Translations under genes and position numbers: made by a program | Notes under the pieces: generated by a model | What the model saw: the letters and a program-made list of their open reading frames with translations, nothing else | Told to the model about the DNA's origin: nothing | The model's database searches: none | DNA from: Flavobacteriaceae bacterium | GTDB lineage: Bacteria; Bacteroidota; Bacteroidia; Flavobacteriales; Flavobacteriaceae | DNA length: 33,754 nucleotides | Reading direction: 5' to 3' | Assembly (NCBI GenBank): GCA_947451475.1 | Contig: CANFZC010000026.1 | Location: 1-33,754, forward strand | Shown: piece by piece, positions 15,991-24,082 of the stretch | Layout: each line of letters starts with the position of its first letter | How positions within the stretch are numbered: the stretch's first letter is position 1

Positions 15991-16665
15991 ATGATAACTA
16001 AAGAAGCCCTTTTGTTTCTTGAAGATTTAATAGCTAATAACAATACCGATTGGATGCATGCCAATAAAAAGCGGTATGAAAATTACAAAAAAGACTACCA
16101 TCACTATATCAGTTCCTTATTGTCTGAATTAAAGCCTTTGGACCAATCTTTGGAGCCATTAGAAGTAAAAAACTGCACCTTTCGAATCAATAGAGATATT
16201 CGTTTTTCTAAAGACAAGTCACCCTATAAGACCAATATGGGTGTTTGGTTTACTCAAAATAAATTCAGAAAAAACAGTGCGGGATATTATATACATTTTG
16301 AAAAAGGCAATTCTTTTATTGCAGGAGGCGTATGGTGTCCTGAACCCGATGAATTAAAAAAGATCAGAAAAGAAATCGCTTTTTTTTATGATGATTTAGA
16401 GGCCTTGCTTTCGGATAAGAAATTCAAAAAGGAATTTGGGACCTTGACACGAGATGAAAACAACACCTTGAAGAAAGCGCCTAAAGATTTTGACCCCAAT
16501 CATCCTGCTATTGACTTTTTAAAACTTAAAAGTTTTACCGCATCGGAAAAGATTGAGGACCGCTTATTTAGCGACCCCAATTTCAGTAAAACAGTAGCTC
16601 AAAAACTTATTGCTTTAAAACCCTTAAATGATTTTCTCAACCGAGCTTTAGAAACTGAAGAATAA
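15991..16665 (+). CDS. DUF2461 family protein
   Basis: A 224-residue protein of the DUF2461 (TIGR02453) family, function unknown. The family signature is clear: 'FLEDLIANNNTDWMHANKKRYEN' at the N-terminus, then 'FRINRDIRFSKDKSPYKTNMGVWF', a motif found in almost all members, then 'AGYYIHFEKGNSFIAGGVWCPEP'. No membrane helix or signal peptide is seen, so it is probably cytoplasmic. It begins four bases after the rhodanese-thioredoxin gene and ends six bases before a glycosyltransferase, so it seems to be in an operon running from about 15294 to 19582; the parts need not be related in function. Confidence 0.88.
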   Translation: MITKEALLFLEDLIANNNTDWMHANKKRYENYKKDYHHYISSLLSELKPLDQSLEPLEVKNCTFRINRDIRFSKDKSPYKTNMGVWFTQNKFRKNSAGYYIHFEKGNSFIAGGVWCPEPDELKKIRKEIAFFYDDLEALLSDKKFKKEFGTLTRDENNTLKKAPKDFDPNHPAIDFLKLKSFTASEKIEDRLFSDPNFSKTVAQKLIALKPLNDFLNRALETEE

Positions 16666-16671
16666 ATCCTA

Positions 16672-17733
16672 ATGTCAAAAAAAAGAATCCTATTTCTGGG
16701 AGAAACCTACCGTGCTGATGCCATTACGTGGATGAATGGACTCCAAGAATTTGGAGATTTCGAAATCGTAACCTGGGAACTTCAAAAAAGCAGTGTTGGT
16801 TTTAGCAGAGTCAGTCGTCTGGCTGAATTAATGGTTGCCTTTTTTGCTATAAGAAAAATAGCAAAAGAATTCAATCCCGATATGGTCATTGCAGAGCGAA
16901 CGACCAGTTATGGCTTTTTGGCCGCACTTACGGGCATTCAACCTGTTGCTATTGCGCAACAAGGGATTACTGACCTATGGCCCCATAATTCCCCCTTATT
17001 TATTTTTAAAAAAATGTTGCAGGACTATGCTTTTAAAAAGGCAACATTAATTCATGCTTGGGGAGAGGTCATGGCTAACCATATGAAAAAAAGCAATGCC
17101 AACATGTCAAAAGTTTTGCTGTTGCCCAAAGGAATCAATTTGGAACAGTTTACATTTAGTGACAATCAAGATAAAACACGAATTGAGGCGATTGTTACCC
17201 GAGCTTTAGAGCCGGAGTATCGTCATATAAAAATCCTCAGAGCTTTTGGGATCTTGAAAAAAAAGAACATTCCGTTTCGCTTAGTCATTGTGGGTGATGG
17301 AAGTATGCGAAAAAGCCTTGAAAACCTAGCAAGAGAATTAGGGATCGAAAAAGAAGTTGTTTTTAAAGGGCGCAAAACTAATAGTGAAGTAGCTCAATTG
17401 CTTAAGGAGTCTAATTTTTACATTAGCATGCCCTCTACTGAAGGGGTTTCTGCCTCGTTATTTGAAGCCATGGCCTGTGGATGTTTCCCCATAGTGACTG
17501 ACTTACCGGGCAATCGCAGTTGGATTAAAAATCAAGAAAACGGAATACTCATTCCGAATGGTCGATTTAAAATCTTGGCAGAAGAATTACAATATGCTTT
17601 AGAACGCAACCTCTGGAGAAAAACGGCCATACATAGAAATAGAAAATTCATTGAAGAAAATGCCAATTACGCTGTAAATATGAAAAAAATCGCAGAAGTC
17701 TATAATGAATTAATTAACCATAAGAACTTCTGA
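16672..17733 (+). CDS. Glycosyltransferase family 4 protein
   Basis: A 353-residue GT-B-fold glycosyltransferase. The N-terminal half has 'KKRILFLGETYRADAITWMNGL' and a probable acceptor-binding domain. The C-terminal GT4 nucleotide-sugar domain contains 'VTRALEPEYRHIKILRAFGIL', 'FRLVIVGDGSMRKSLENLA', 'VVFKGRKTNSEVAQLLKESNFYISMPSTEGVSASLFEAMACG', with the E-x7-E type motif, and 'VTDLPGNRSWI'. No membrane helix is evident, so it probably works at the cytoplasmic face on a lipid-linked glycan or lipopolysaccharide. It is one base upstream of the AsnB-like gene, which suggests joint action in making an amidated surface sugar; this is inference. The donor and acceptor cannot be told. Confidence 0.88.
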   Translation: MSKKRILFLGETYRADAITWMNGLQEFGDFEIVTWELQKSSVGFSRVSRLAELMVAFFAIRKIAKEFNPDMVIAERTTSYGFLAALTGIQPVAIAQQGITDLWPHNSPLFIFKKMLQDYAFKKATLIHAWGEVMANHMKKSNANMSKVLLLPKGINLEQFTFSDNQDKTRIEAIVTRALEPEYRHIKILRAFGILKKKNIPFRLVIVGDGSMRKSLENLARELGIEKEVVFKGRKTNSEVAQLLKESNFYISMPSTEGVSASLFEAMACGCFPIVTDLPGNRSWIKNQENGILIPNGRFKILAEELQYALERNLWRKTAIHRNRKFIEENANYAVNMKKIAEVYNELINHKNF

Positions 17734-17734
17734 T

Positions 17735-19582
17735 ATGTGTGGCATTAACGGAATATTGAGATTTAGTCAAGCGAAAGTTGATGAAAGTCAGCTATTGAAG
17801 ATGAGGGATTCGCTGGAGCATCGTGGGCCAGATGATGCGGGTTTTTACCTCAAAGACCACATTGGCTTAGGGCACCGTCGATTGTCAATTATTGATACCA
17901 GTATGGCAGGTCACCAACCTTTTCTTTCGGAGAACAAGCGCTATGTGATGGTTTTTAACGGAGAGATTTACAACTACAAATCGTTTTATAGTGAATTACA
18001 AAGTAAAGGACTAGCCATTAAGACGGGGTCTGATACTGAAGTATTGATGTTATTGTTTGAACTCTATGGGTTGTCTTTTTTGCATCGATTGCAAGGCATG
18101 TTTGCTTTTGCGATTTGGGACACGGTAGAAAAGAAACTGTTCTTGGCACGAGACCGAATGGGTGTAAAGCCACTCTACTATGCTTTTTATCAAAACTCCA
18201 TTTATTTTGCATCGGAGCAAAAAGCCCTATTCACGGCTGGCGTACCTCTAGAACTATCAGAAAACGGGTTGGATGAATATTTCTTCAACCGCTTTGTAGC
18301 AGGTGAAAACACGTTATATAATCGTGTAAAAAAACTAATGCCAGGCCATTATATGGTGTTGGAAAACGAGGGCTATACCACCTATCATAAGTGGTGGAGT
18401 TTACAATCAGAGATACAGCATTTCCCTACTATTAAAGATCCAAAAGCTTGGTTTGAAGAAACTTTTTTCGAATCGGTTCGATTGCGTATGGTGAGTGATG
18501 TACCTGTGGGTGTGTTGCTTAGCGGTGGACTGGACTCTTGTTCTATCCTATCCTCGTTGTATCACCAGGATTTTAAAAACATCAACACTTTTAATATTGG
18601 ATTTTCGGAAGACGAGCACAACGAATCTTATTTAGCTAAAAAAATTACGGAAGAGTATGATTATACTTTTAACAATATGCAGCTGAATAATGAATCCTTA
18701 TTTCAAAACTTGTTGGAATCTACTTATTATCAAGATGAGCCGTTGATGCATTTGAATGAGCCTCATCTTTTGGCCGTGTCAAAATTGGCTAAACCCAAAG
18801 TAAAAGTATTGCTGTCTGGAGAAGGCGCTGATGAACTTATGGGAGGTTATGTACGGTATAAAGCTTTGAAAAGTCCGTCCTTACTGAAAGTAGTTTCGAG
18901 ACTGAGTTTGATGAAGCGGTTTAACAAAACCGCTCGATTTGATAAATTGCTGCGGTATTCCAAGATTGACACTATTGATGATTTAGTAATCTTCAATGGA
19001 TCTAATGTGTATCCTGAAGACCTTAACTCGTTTTATGGGGGTGTTGAAAAACCTTTTAATGTTTACCGGAATTCGATTTTAAAAGAAGCCAAGGAATTAT
19101 ATCCTAACAATCCGCAACGACAGGCTTTGTATTTTGATCAGCACACTTATATGTGTTCGCTACTAGATCGCAATGACCGTTGCACTATGGGCACTTCAAT
19201 AGAATGCAGAGAACCCTTTTTGGATTACCGCTTAATTGCAGGATTGGGGACTTTGGATGATAAATGGTTGTTTACGGGCAAAAAAGGAAAATTTATTTTA
19301 AAGGATACGATGAAAAGTAAGCTACCGGAAGACATTTTACAGTTCCGAAAAGTTGGTTTAAGTGCCCCATGGAATTCGTATTTATTGGAATATGAATCCT
19401 TTAAAGAAGAATTGGACAGTTTTGTAAAAAGCCCGATTTTTGAAATGCCGTTTTTGGAAAATCTTGATGCACAAAAAATAGTAACTGAATTACGCCAAGG
19501 AAATACTTATTTGATGCCCTATATTATGCCTATATTTATGCTACACATTTGGCATAAAAACTATTTTAAAAAGTTTGTTTAA
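17735..19582 (+). CDS. asnB: Asparagine synthase (glutamine-hydrolysing)-type amidotransferase
   Basis: A 615-residue AsnB-family enzyme with Cys2 as the N-terminal nucleophile (MCGINGIL) of the class II glutaminase domain (about 2-205; 'HRGPDD', 'LGHRRLSIID' and 'FNGEIYNY' bind glutamine). The synthetase domain has the PP-loop SGGLDS (263-268), which binds ATP, then 'LLSGEGADELMGGY' and 'RNDRCTMGTSIECREPFLD'. Ammonia released from glutamine goes to an adenylated carboxylate. The usual substrate is aspartate, but many family members in glycan loci amidate sugar uronates or other acids. The one-base gap from a GT4 gene makes a polysaccharide role plausible. Length (615) is close to the 'exosortase/polysaccharide' type as well as to true AsnB, so the gene symbol is by family. 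Confidence 0.88.
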   Translation: MCGINGILRFSQAKVDESQLLKMRDSLEHRGPDDAGFYLKDHIGLGHRRLSIIDTSMAGHQPFLSENKRYVMVFNGEIYNYKSFYSELQSKGLAIKTGSDTEVLMLLFELYGLSFLHRLQGMFAFAIWDTVEKKLFLARDRMGVKPLYYAFYQNSIYFASEQKALFTAGVPLELSENGLDEYFFNRFVAGENTLYNRVKKLMPGHYMVLENEGYTTYHKWWSLQSEIQHFPTIKDPKAWFEETFFESVRLRMVSDVPVGVLLSGGLDSCSILSSLYHQDFKNINTFNIGFSEDEHNESYLAKKITEEYDYTFNNMQLNNESLFQNLLESTYYQDEPLMHLNEPHLLAVSKLAKPKVKVLLSGEGADELMGGYVRYKALKSPSLLKVVSRLSLMKRFNKTARFDKLLRYSKIDTIDDLVIFNGSNVYPEDLNSFYGGVEKPFNVYRNSILKEAKELYPNNPQRQALYFDQHTYMCSLLDRNDRCTMGTSIECREPFLDYRLIAGLGTLDDKWLFTGKKGKFILKDTMKSKLPEDILQFRKVGLSAPWNSYLLEYESFKEELDSFVKSPIFEMPFLENLDAQKIVTELRQGNTYLMPYIMPIFMLHIWHKNYFKKFV

Positions 19583-19593
19583 CAACTTTGCCT

Positions 19594-19601
19594 TACTTTT
19601 G
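19594..19601 (+). promoter_or_regulatory. Promoter -7 element, murB
   Basis: TACTTTTG, a full TAnnTTTG match, 24 bases before the murB ATG at 19625. A TTG lies at 19575-19577, closer than the standard spacing. Confidence 0.5.
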
Positions 19602-19624
19602 TGTGACTTAATTTGTATTTGAAA

Positions 19625-20638
19625 ATGACTATTCACTCCGATTATTCCTTAAAAAACTATAACACCTTTGGTATTGAGGCTAAAGCCAAGCAATTTGCTG
19701 CCGTTCAGACGGTTGAAGAATTAAAAACCATATTGCGTGAAACCCAAGGGCAAAAAAAGTTTATCTTGGGAGGGGGAAGCAATATGCTTTTGACGCAAGA
19801 TATTGACGCTTTGGTTTTGCATATTGACTTAAAAGGAAAAAGCATTGTCCAAGAGGATGATGATTTTGTATGGGTTGAGAGTAAGGCTGGTGAAAACTGG
19901 CATGACTTTGTCCTTTGGACGATTAATCAAGACTTTGGAGGGCTTGAAAACATGTCCCTGATTCCGGGGAATGTAGGTACTACTCCTGTACAAAACATTG
20001 GGGCCTATGGGACTGAAATAAAAGACACCTTTGCGCACTGCGAAGCGGTGAATATTGCCACCCAAGAACTAAAAACATTTACCAAAGAGGCCTGTCATTT
20101 TGGTTATCGTGAAAGTATTTTTAAGCAAGAGGCCAAAGACCAATATATTATTACTTCGGTAGTTTTCAAATTGACAAAGCGTCATCACAACATAGTCACG
20201 TCCTATGGTGATATTACTAAGGAATTGGAAAAGCAAAATATCAGTATGCCCACTTTAAAAGATGTAAGCAATGCTGTAATTGCTATTCGCAAGAGTAAAT
20301 TACCCGACCCTAAAGAATTGGGCAACAGTGGTAGTTTCTTTAAAAATCCGATTATTACCAAAGTGGCATTTGAAGCGATACACGCGTTACATCCAGAAAT
20401 GCCGCATTACATAGTATCTGAAACGGAAGTTAAAGTGCCTGCTGGTTGGTTAATTGAACAAGCCGGTTTTAAAGGCAAGCGTTTTGGTGACGCGGGCATC
20501 CATAAGAACCAAGCCTTGGTATTGGTAAACTACGGCAACGCTACGGGTCAAGAGATTTTGGCCGTATCAAAAAACATTCAAGCTACTGTTTTGAAAGAAT
20601 TTGGCATTTCAATAGAGGCAGAAGTCAATGTAATTTAA
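19625..20638 (+). CDS. murB: UDP-N-acetylenolpyruvoylglucosamine reductase
   Basis: MurB is an FAD enzyme that reduces UDP-GlcNAc-enolpyruvate to UDP-MurNAc, an early peptidoglycan step in the cytoplasm. The 337-residue protein has FAD-binding 'FILGGGSNMLLTQD' and 'SLIPGNVGTTPVQNIGAYG'. It also has 'FGYRESIFK' and the catalytic serine segment 'GNSGSFFKNP'. The presence of 'YRESIF' and the long C-terminal domain place it with type I (E. coli-like) enzymes. I chose the ATG at 19625 over a TTG 12 bases upstream: 'MTIHSDYSLKNYNTFGIEA' is the usual start, and the -7 element at 19594 gives a leader of about 16 bases. It is followed by a paiB-like gene after nine bases. Confidence 0.96.
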   Translation: MTIHSDYSLKNYNTFGIEAKAKQFAAVQTVEELKTILRETQGQKKFILGGGSNMLLTQDIDALVLHIDLKGKSIVQEDDDFVWVESKAGENWHDFVLWTINQDFGGLENMSLIPGNVGTTPVQNIGAYGTEIKDTFAHCEAVNIATQELKTFTKEACHFGYRESIFKQEAKDQYIITSVVFKLTKRHHNIVTSYGDITKELEKQNISMPTLKDVSNAVIAIRKSKLPDPKELGNSGSFFKNPIITKVAFEAIHALHPEMPHYIVSETEVKVPAGWLIEQAGFKGKRFGDAGIHKNQALVLVNYGNATGQEILAVSKNIQATVLKEFGISIEAEVNVI

Positions 20639-20647
20639 ACCATAACG

Positions 20648-21271
20648 ATGTATATTCCTGAACTATACAAAAACGAGAATACCGAGGAAATTAGGGACTT
20701 CATTAAACGCAATGGTTTTGCTGTCTTGGTCAATCAAACCAGGGGAAAACTTTGGGCAACACATATTCCTTTGGTTTTGGATGTTACTACTGACGGAAAC
20801 GAAGTATTAGTAGGCCATGTCTCCAAGTTGAATCCGCAAGCGGAAAGCTTTAAAGACGATGCTGAGGTACTCGTGATCTTTTCTGGCCCTAATGCTTATA
20901 TTTCTTCATCTTGGTATGACCATGAAAATGTACCCACTTGGAATTACATGGCCGTACATGTTTATGGTAGGGTTAGGCTATACAATTCAGAGGAAGCTAT
21001 TTTATCTTTGAAAAAATTAGTAGACCAGTACGAAAGTAAATCAGAAAAACCAGTTCGTATTGAAGAACTATCTAAAAAAACGATGCGAGAAGCCCAAGGT
21101 ATTGTTGCCTTTGAAATAGCCATAACAGCAATCGAAGCCGTGAAAAAATTATCTCAAAACCGGGATGATAAAAACCATGAAAACATCGTCACTGCGCTCC
21201 AAAAAACAAATGACAATCAAGCAGTTGCTGTGGCAGAGGCCATGCAAAAGAACCGAAAGAAAGAAGCATAA
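20648..21271 (+). CDS. PaiB-like FMN-binding protein
   Basis: A 207-residue protein of the PaiB/FMN-binding 'negative transcriptional regulator' family (split-barrel flavin fold). The start 'MYIPELYKNENTEEIRDFIKRNGFAVLV' is the family signature. 'WATHIPLVLD', 'GHVSKLNPQ' and 'FSGPNAYISSSWYDHENVPTWNYMAVHVYGRVR' are the flavin-binding barrel strands. The name came from Bacillus protease regulation, but most members have not been shown to bind DNA, and no HTH is seen here. An enzymatic or flavin-handling role is as likely. It starts nine bases after murB and probably shares its transcript. A promoter for the next gene follows. Confidence 0.87.
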   Translation: MYIPELYKNENTEEIRDFIKRNGFAVLVNQTRGKLWATHIPLVLDVTTDGNEVLVGHVSKLNPQAESFKDDAEVLVIFSGPNAYISSSWYDHENVPTWNYMAVHVYGRVRLYNSEEAILSLKKLVDQYESKSEKPVRIEELSKKTMREAQGIVAFEIAITAIEAVKKLSQNRDDKNHENIVTALQKTNDNQAVAVAEAMQKNRKKEA

Positions 21272-21311
21272 AATTTCCTAAGTCTTAATTCTTATTTCAT
21301 AATTGATTTTG

Positions 21312-21319
21312 TACATTTG
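21312..21319 (+). promoter_or_regulatory. Promoter -7 element, GT2 gene
   Basis: TACATTTG, full match to TAnnTTTG, 37 bases before the ATG at 21349. The -33 position has no good TTG. Confidence 0.55.
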
Positions 21320-21348
21320 CACACCTTTTTAAAAGACACAAAAGCATT

Positions 21349-22455
21349 ATGTTATTACCTGTTTTCTGTATATTTATTGCCGTAGTTGTTGTTCAATTCC
21401 TCTATTATATAGTAGTATTTGGCAAGTTTTCATTTGCTAAGCCTCAAGTCGTGACTCCGAAGCGAATCCCGATTTCAGTGATTGTGTGTGCCAAAAACGA
21501 GGAAGAAAATGTGAAACGATTTGTGCCTTTATTGGCCGAACAAAATTATGCTACCTTTGAAATCGTATTGATTGACGATGCTTCCAGCGATAATACTTTA
21601 GAATTATTTGAGGAATTTGAAAAGCAGTACTCTAATGTAAAGTTGGTTAAAGTAGAAAACAACGAAGCTTTTTGGGGTAATAAGAAATTTGCTTTAACCC
21701 TAGGCATCAAGGCCGCTAAATATGATTATTTATTATTTACGGATGCCGATTGTCATCCAGTTTCCAAGGATTGGATTACTACAATGAGTTCGCAATTTGC
21801 GACGAACAAAACCATAGTACTTGGGTATGGAGCGTATGATAAAATTCCGTCTTCCTTCTTAAATAAAGTCATCCGCTTTGAAACCTTATTGACCGCTACC
21901 CAGTATTTTGCTTGGGCGAAATTAGGAAAACCTTATATGGGTGTTGGTCGGAATATGGCGTACCGTAGAGATGAGTTTTTTAAAGTGCGTGGATTCATGG
22001 ACCATATGAAAATACGTTCTGGAGATGATGATTTGTTTATTAATCAGGCCGCTACCGGATCCAATACGACGATATCTTATGCGGCTGACGGGTTTACCTA
22101 TTCAGAACCGAAAACTAGTTTTAAGGACTGGTTTACTCAAAAGAGACGTCATGTCTCTACTGCCAAACACTACAAAATGTTTGACCGCAATCAATTAGGG
22201 CTATTCTATTTTACCCAATTATTATTTATCGCTCTAGCTATTGTCTTATTGGCATTTCAGTATCAATGGATTGCTGTAGCCAGCATCATTGGATTTAGAT
22301 ATTTATTTAGTTGGATATCTATGGGATTTGCAGCTGGTAAGCTGAAAGAAAAAGACGTTATGTATTGGTTTCCTATCATTGAACTCGTTTTGATCTTTAC
22401 CCAATTGAATGTATTCATTACCAATGCCTTTTCAAAACCAGTACATTGGAAATAA
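21349..22455 (+). CDS. Membrane glycosyltransferase family 2 protein
   Basis: A 368-residue membrane-bound GT-A enzyme. A membrane helix (1-25) is followed by the GT2 domain: 'ISVIVCAKNEEENV' (42-55), 'IVLIDDASSDNT' and the metal-binding DAD at 132-134 ('LLFTDADCHPVS'). Next come 'SGDDDLFINQ', with the likely catalytic Asp pair, and 'QKRRHVSTAK', which resembles the QxxRW motif of processive synthases. Three or so C-terminal helices follow ('FYFTQLLFIALAIVLLAF', 'WIAVASIIGFRYLFSW', 'WFPIIELVLIFTQLNVFI'). The layout suggests transfer at the inner membrane to a lipid or polymer. The stop overlaps the TTG start of the sigma factor gene by 10 bases, so the two are co-expressed. Confidence 0.88.
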   Translation: MLLPVFCIFIAVVVVQFLYYIVVFGKFSFAKPQVVTPKRIPISVIVCAKNEEENVKRFVPLLAEQNYATFEIVLIDDASSDNTLELFEEFEKQYSNVKLVKVENNEAFWGNKKFALTLGIKAAKYDYLLFTDADCHPVSKDWITTMSSQFATNKTIVLGYGAYDKIPSSFLNKVIRFETLLTATQYFAWAKLGKPYMGVGRNMAYRRDEFFKVRGFMDHMKIRSGDDDLFINQAATGSNTTISYAADGFTYSEPKTSFKDWFTQKRRHVSTAKHYKMFDRNQLGLFYFTQLLFIALAIVLLAFQYQWIAVASIIGFRYLFSWISMGFAAGKLKEKDVMYWFPIIELVLIFTQLNVFITNAFSKPVHWK

Positions 22456-22997
22456 GAAACTATATAGAAAAAGCAAAGCTAGGCGATCAGGTGGCTTTCA
22501 CTTATTTGCTGGATCATTATTGGAATGAAGTTTATGGTTTCATGTTGAAACGCACTGAAAATGAAACCGACTCTGAGGACATTACTATAGAAACCTTTTC
22601 TAAGGCATTTGATAAAATAGCGACTTACAATCCGGAATTTCAGTTTAACACTTGGTTAATAGCCATTGCGAAAAACGTGCATATTGATATGTTACGAAAA
22701 AAGAAGTCTACACTATTTGTGGAGATTACGGATGAAGAAGACCAACAAGCCTATAACATAGCGGACAGTTCCCCATCGGCAGAAGATGATTTAATAACGG
22801 AGCAAAACTTGTCGCGATTACTCCAATTCATTAAAGAGCTGAAGCCTCATTATCAAGAGGTCATACAGTTGCGTTATTTCCAAGAAATGAGTTATCAAGA
22901 AATTGCCGAACAGCTACAGGAGCCCTTGAGCAATGTAAAAATCAAATTATTACGGGCTAAAAAGCTTTTGGCAGAAATCATTGAAAGCAAAAGATAA
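22446..22997 (+). CDS. RNA polymerase sigma-70 family (ECF-like) factor
   Basis: A 183-residue sigma factor with region 2 ('AFTYLLDHYWNEVYGFMLKR', 'DSEDITIETFSKAFDKIATYNPEFQFNTWLIAIAKNVHIDMLRKKK') and region 4 ('LKPHYQEVIQLRYFQEMSYQEIAEQLQEPLSNVKIKLLRAKKLL'), the ECF layout without regions 1 and 3. The first in-frame ATG would remove much of region 2, so I take the TTG at 22446, which gives the family start 'MEIRNYIEKAKLGDQVAF' and overlaps the GT2 stop by 10 bases. No anti-sigma gene is next to it; the downstream gene is a TonB-family protein across a 167-base gap. The genes it controls cannot be read. Confidence 0.9.
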   Translation: MEIRNYIEKAKLGDQVAFTYLLDHYWNEVYGFMLKRTENETDSEDITIETFSKAFDKIATYNPEFQFNTWLIAIAKNVHIDMLRKKKSTLFVEITDEEDQQAYNIADSSPSAEDDLITEQNLSRLLQFIKELKPHYQEVIQLRYFQEMSYQEIAEQLQEPLSNVKIKLLRAKKLLAEIIESKR

Positions 22998-23048
22998 TTC
23001 ATAGTATTCCCTTCAAAAACCTCTGATATACTTACTTATTTAAGAGTA

Positions 23049-23100
23049 TATTTTACAATTTGCTACTTTTTTACTGGTATTGTATACTATTTTACAATTT
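23049..23100. repeat. Direct 13-bp repeat upstream of tonB-family gene
   Basis: TATTTTACAATTT occurs at 23049-23061 and again at 23088-23100, 39 bases apart, in the gap before the TonB-family gene. AT-rich background makes chance possible; it could be a regulator binding pair. Confidence 0.45.
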
Positions 23101-23164
23101 CTAGCGTTATATAAGTAAATCGACTTCTTATGTAGCATAAATACTTAACTCTAAAACAATAATT

Positions 23165-24007
23165 ATGTCAAACGTTAGTATTTATGACAAAAACTGGATG
23201 GATCTGGTTTTTGAAGGCAAAAACAAAGCCTATGGAGCGTATCAATTGCGCCAAAACAGTTCCCGAACCACCTTTGTGGCTTTTTTACTAGGCATTTTAT
23301 GCTTTGCTAGTATTGCTGGTGTCATTACTTTAATTTCTTCTTTTACCACTGCTGATGTTATCGACAAGCCAGCATTGCCTGATGTGATTCATGTAACTAA
23401 AGTATATATAGCCCCTAAAAAACTGGAGCCTAAAAAACAAAAATTGGCACTTCCACTTCGTAAAGAGAAAGTAAAAGAAAAAGTAACCACTAAAGAATTG
23501 GTTCATCCAACGATTGTGCGACAAGAGGACAAGCCAGAGGAGGTAACTGAAAACAAAAACATGAAAGAGCACCAACCCGATACCGATGTAAAGGGACAGG
23601 GCACCATTGCGTCTACGCTACCGATATCGCCAGGAGGAGAAGGCAGCGGTAAAGGAAAAGGCATGGAAGGAGATGGTAAAAGTCCGGGTACTGTGAACAC
23701 GACTAATGAATTAGACGTAATGCCTGAATTCCCTGGAGGCATCAAAGAATTTCAGAAATACATTAGCCGCAATATTGACAAACCTGACATGGATGAAAGC
23801 ATGCCTTCCATTACGGCGATTGTATCTTTTGTGATTGAAAAAGACGGAGGACTATCAGACATTAAGGTATTACGCAGTAATGATAAAGATTTGGAAAAAG
23901 CTGCGGTAAAAGTTTTAAAGTCATTGCATACTAAATGGAAACCGGGGATGAAAGACGGTGATTATGTGAGAACCTTGTACATACAGCCCATTAGAATCGC
24001 TTTGTAA
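23165..24007 (+). CDS. TonB-family energy transducer
   Basis: A 280-residue TonB-like protein that would pass proton-motive energy from ExbB/ExbD to outer-membrane receptors. It has a cytoplasmic start with 'LVFEGKNKAYGAYQLRQ' (14-30), a motif of Bacteroidota TonB proteins, one membrane helix (about 36-58), a Lys/Pro-rich periplasmic stretch (about 75-130), a Gly-rich linker ('SPGGEGSGKGKGMEGDG') and a TonB C-terminal domain from 'EFPGGIKEFQKYISRNI' to the end. No exbB or exbD is in the window. A direct repeat lies in the upstream gap. A terminator follows. Confidence 0.9.
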   Translation: MSNVSIYDKNWMDLVFEGKNKAYGAYQLRQNSSRTTFVAFLLGILCFASIAGVITLISSFTTADVIDKPALPDVIHVTKVYIAPKKLEPKKQKLALPLRKEKVKEKVTTKELVHPTIVRQEDKPEEVTENKNMKEHQPDTDVKGQGTIASTLPISPGGEGSGKGKGMEGDGKSPGTVNTTNELDVMPEFPGGIKEFQKYISRNIDKPDMDESMPSITAIVSFVIEKDGGLSDIKVLRSNDKDLEKAAVKVLKSLHTKWKPGMKDGDYVRTLYIQPIRIAL

Positions 24008-24030
24008 ATCAGCAACTTAATTATAAAAGA

Positions 24031-24065
24031 AAACCCTGCCTAGTAGATTCCTAGACAGGGTTTTT
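24031..24065. terminator. Bidirectional terminator between tonB-family gene and phoH
   Basis: Stem AAACCCTG / CAGGGTTT (24031-24038 with 24056-24063), one C-A mismatch, then CTAG / CTAG inside, 7-base loop. A T-run follows on +, and an A-rich run precedes it, so it can act for both converging genes. Confidence 0.8.
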
Positions 24066-24082
24066 GCATTAAGTGGCTTTCT

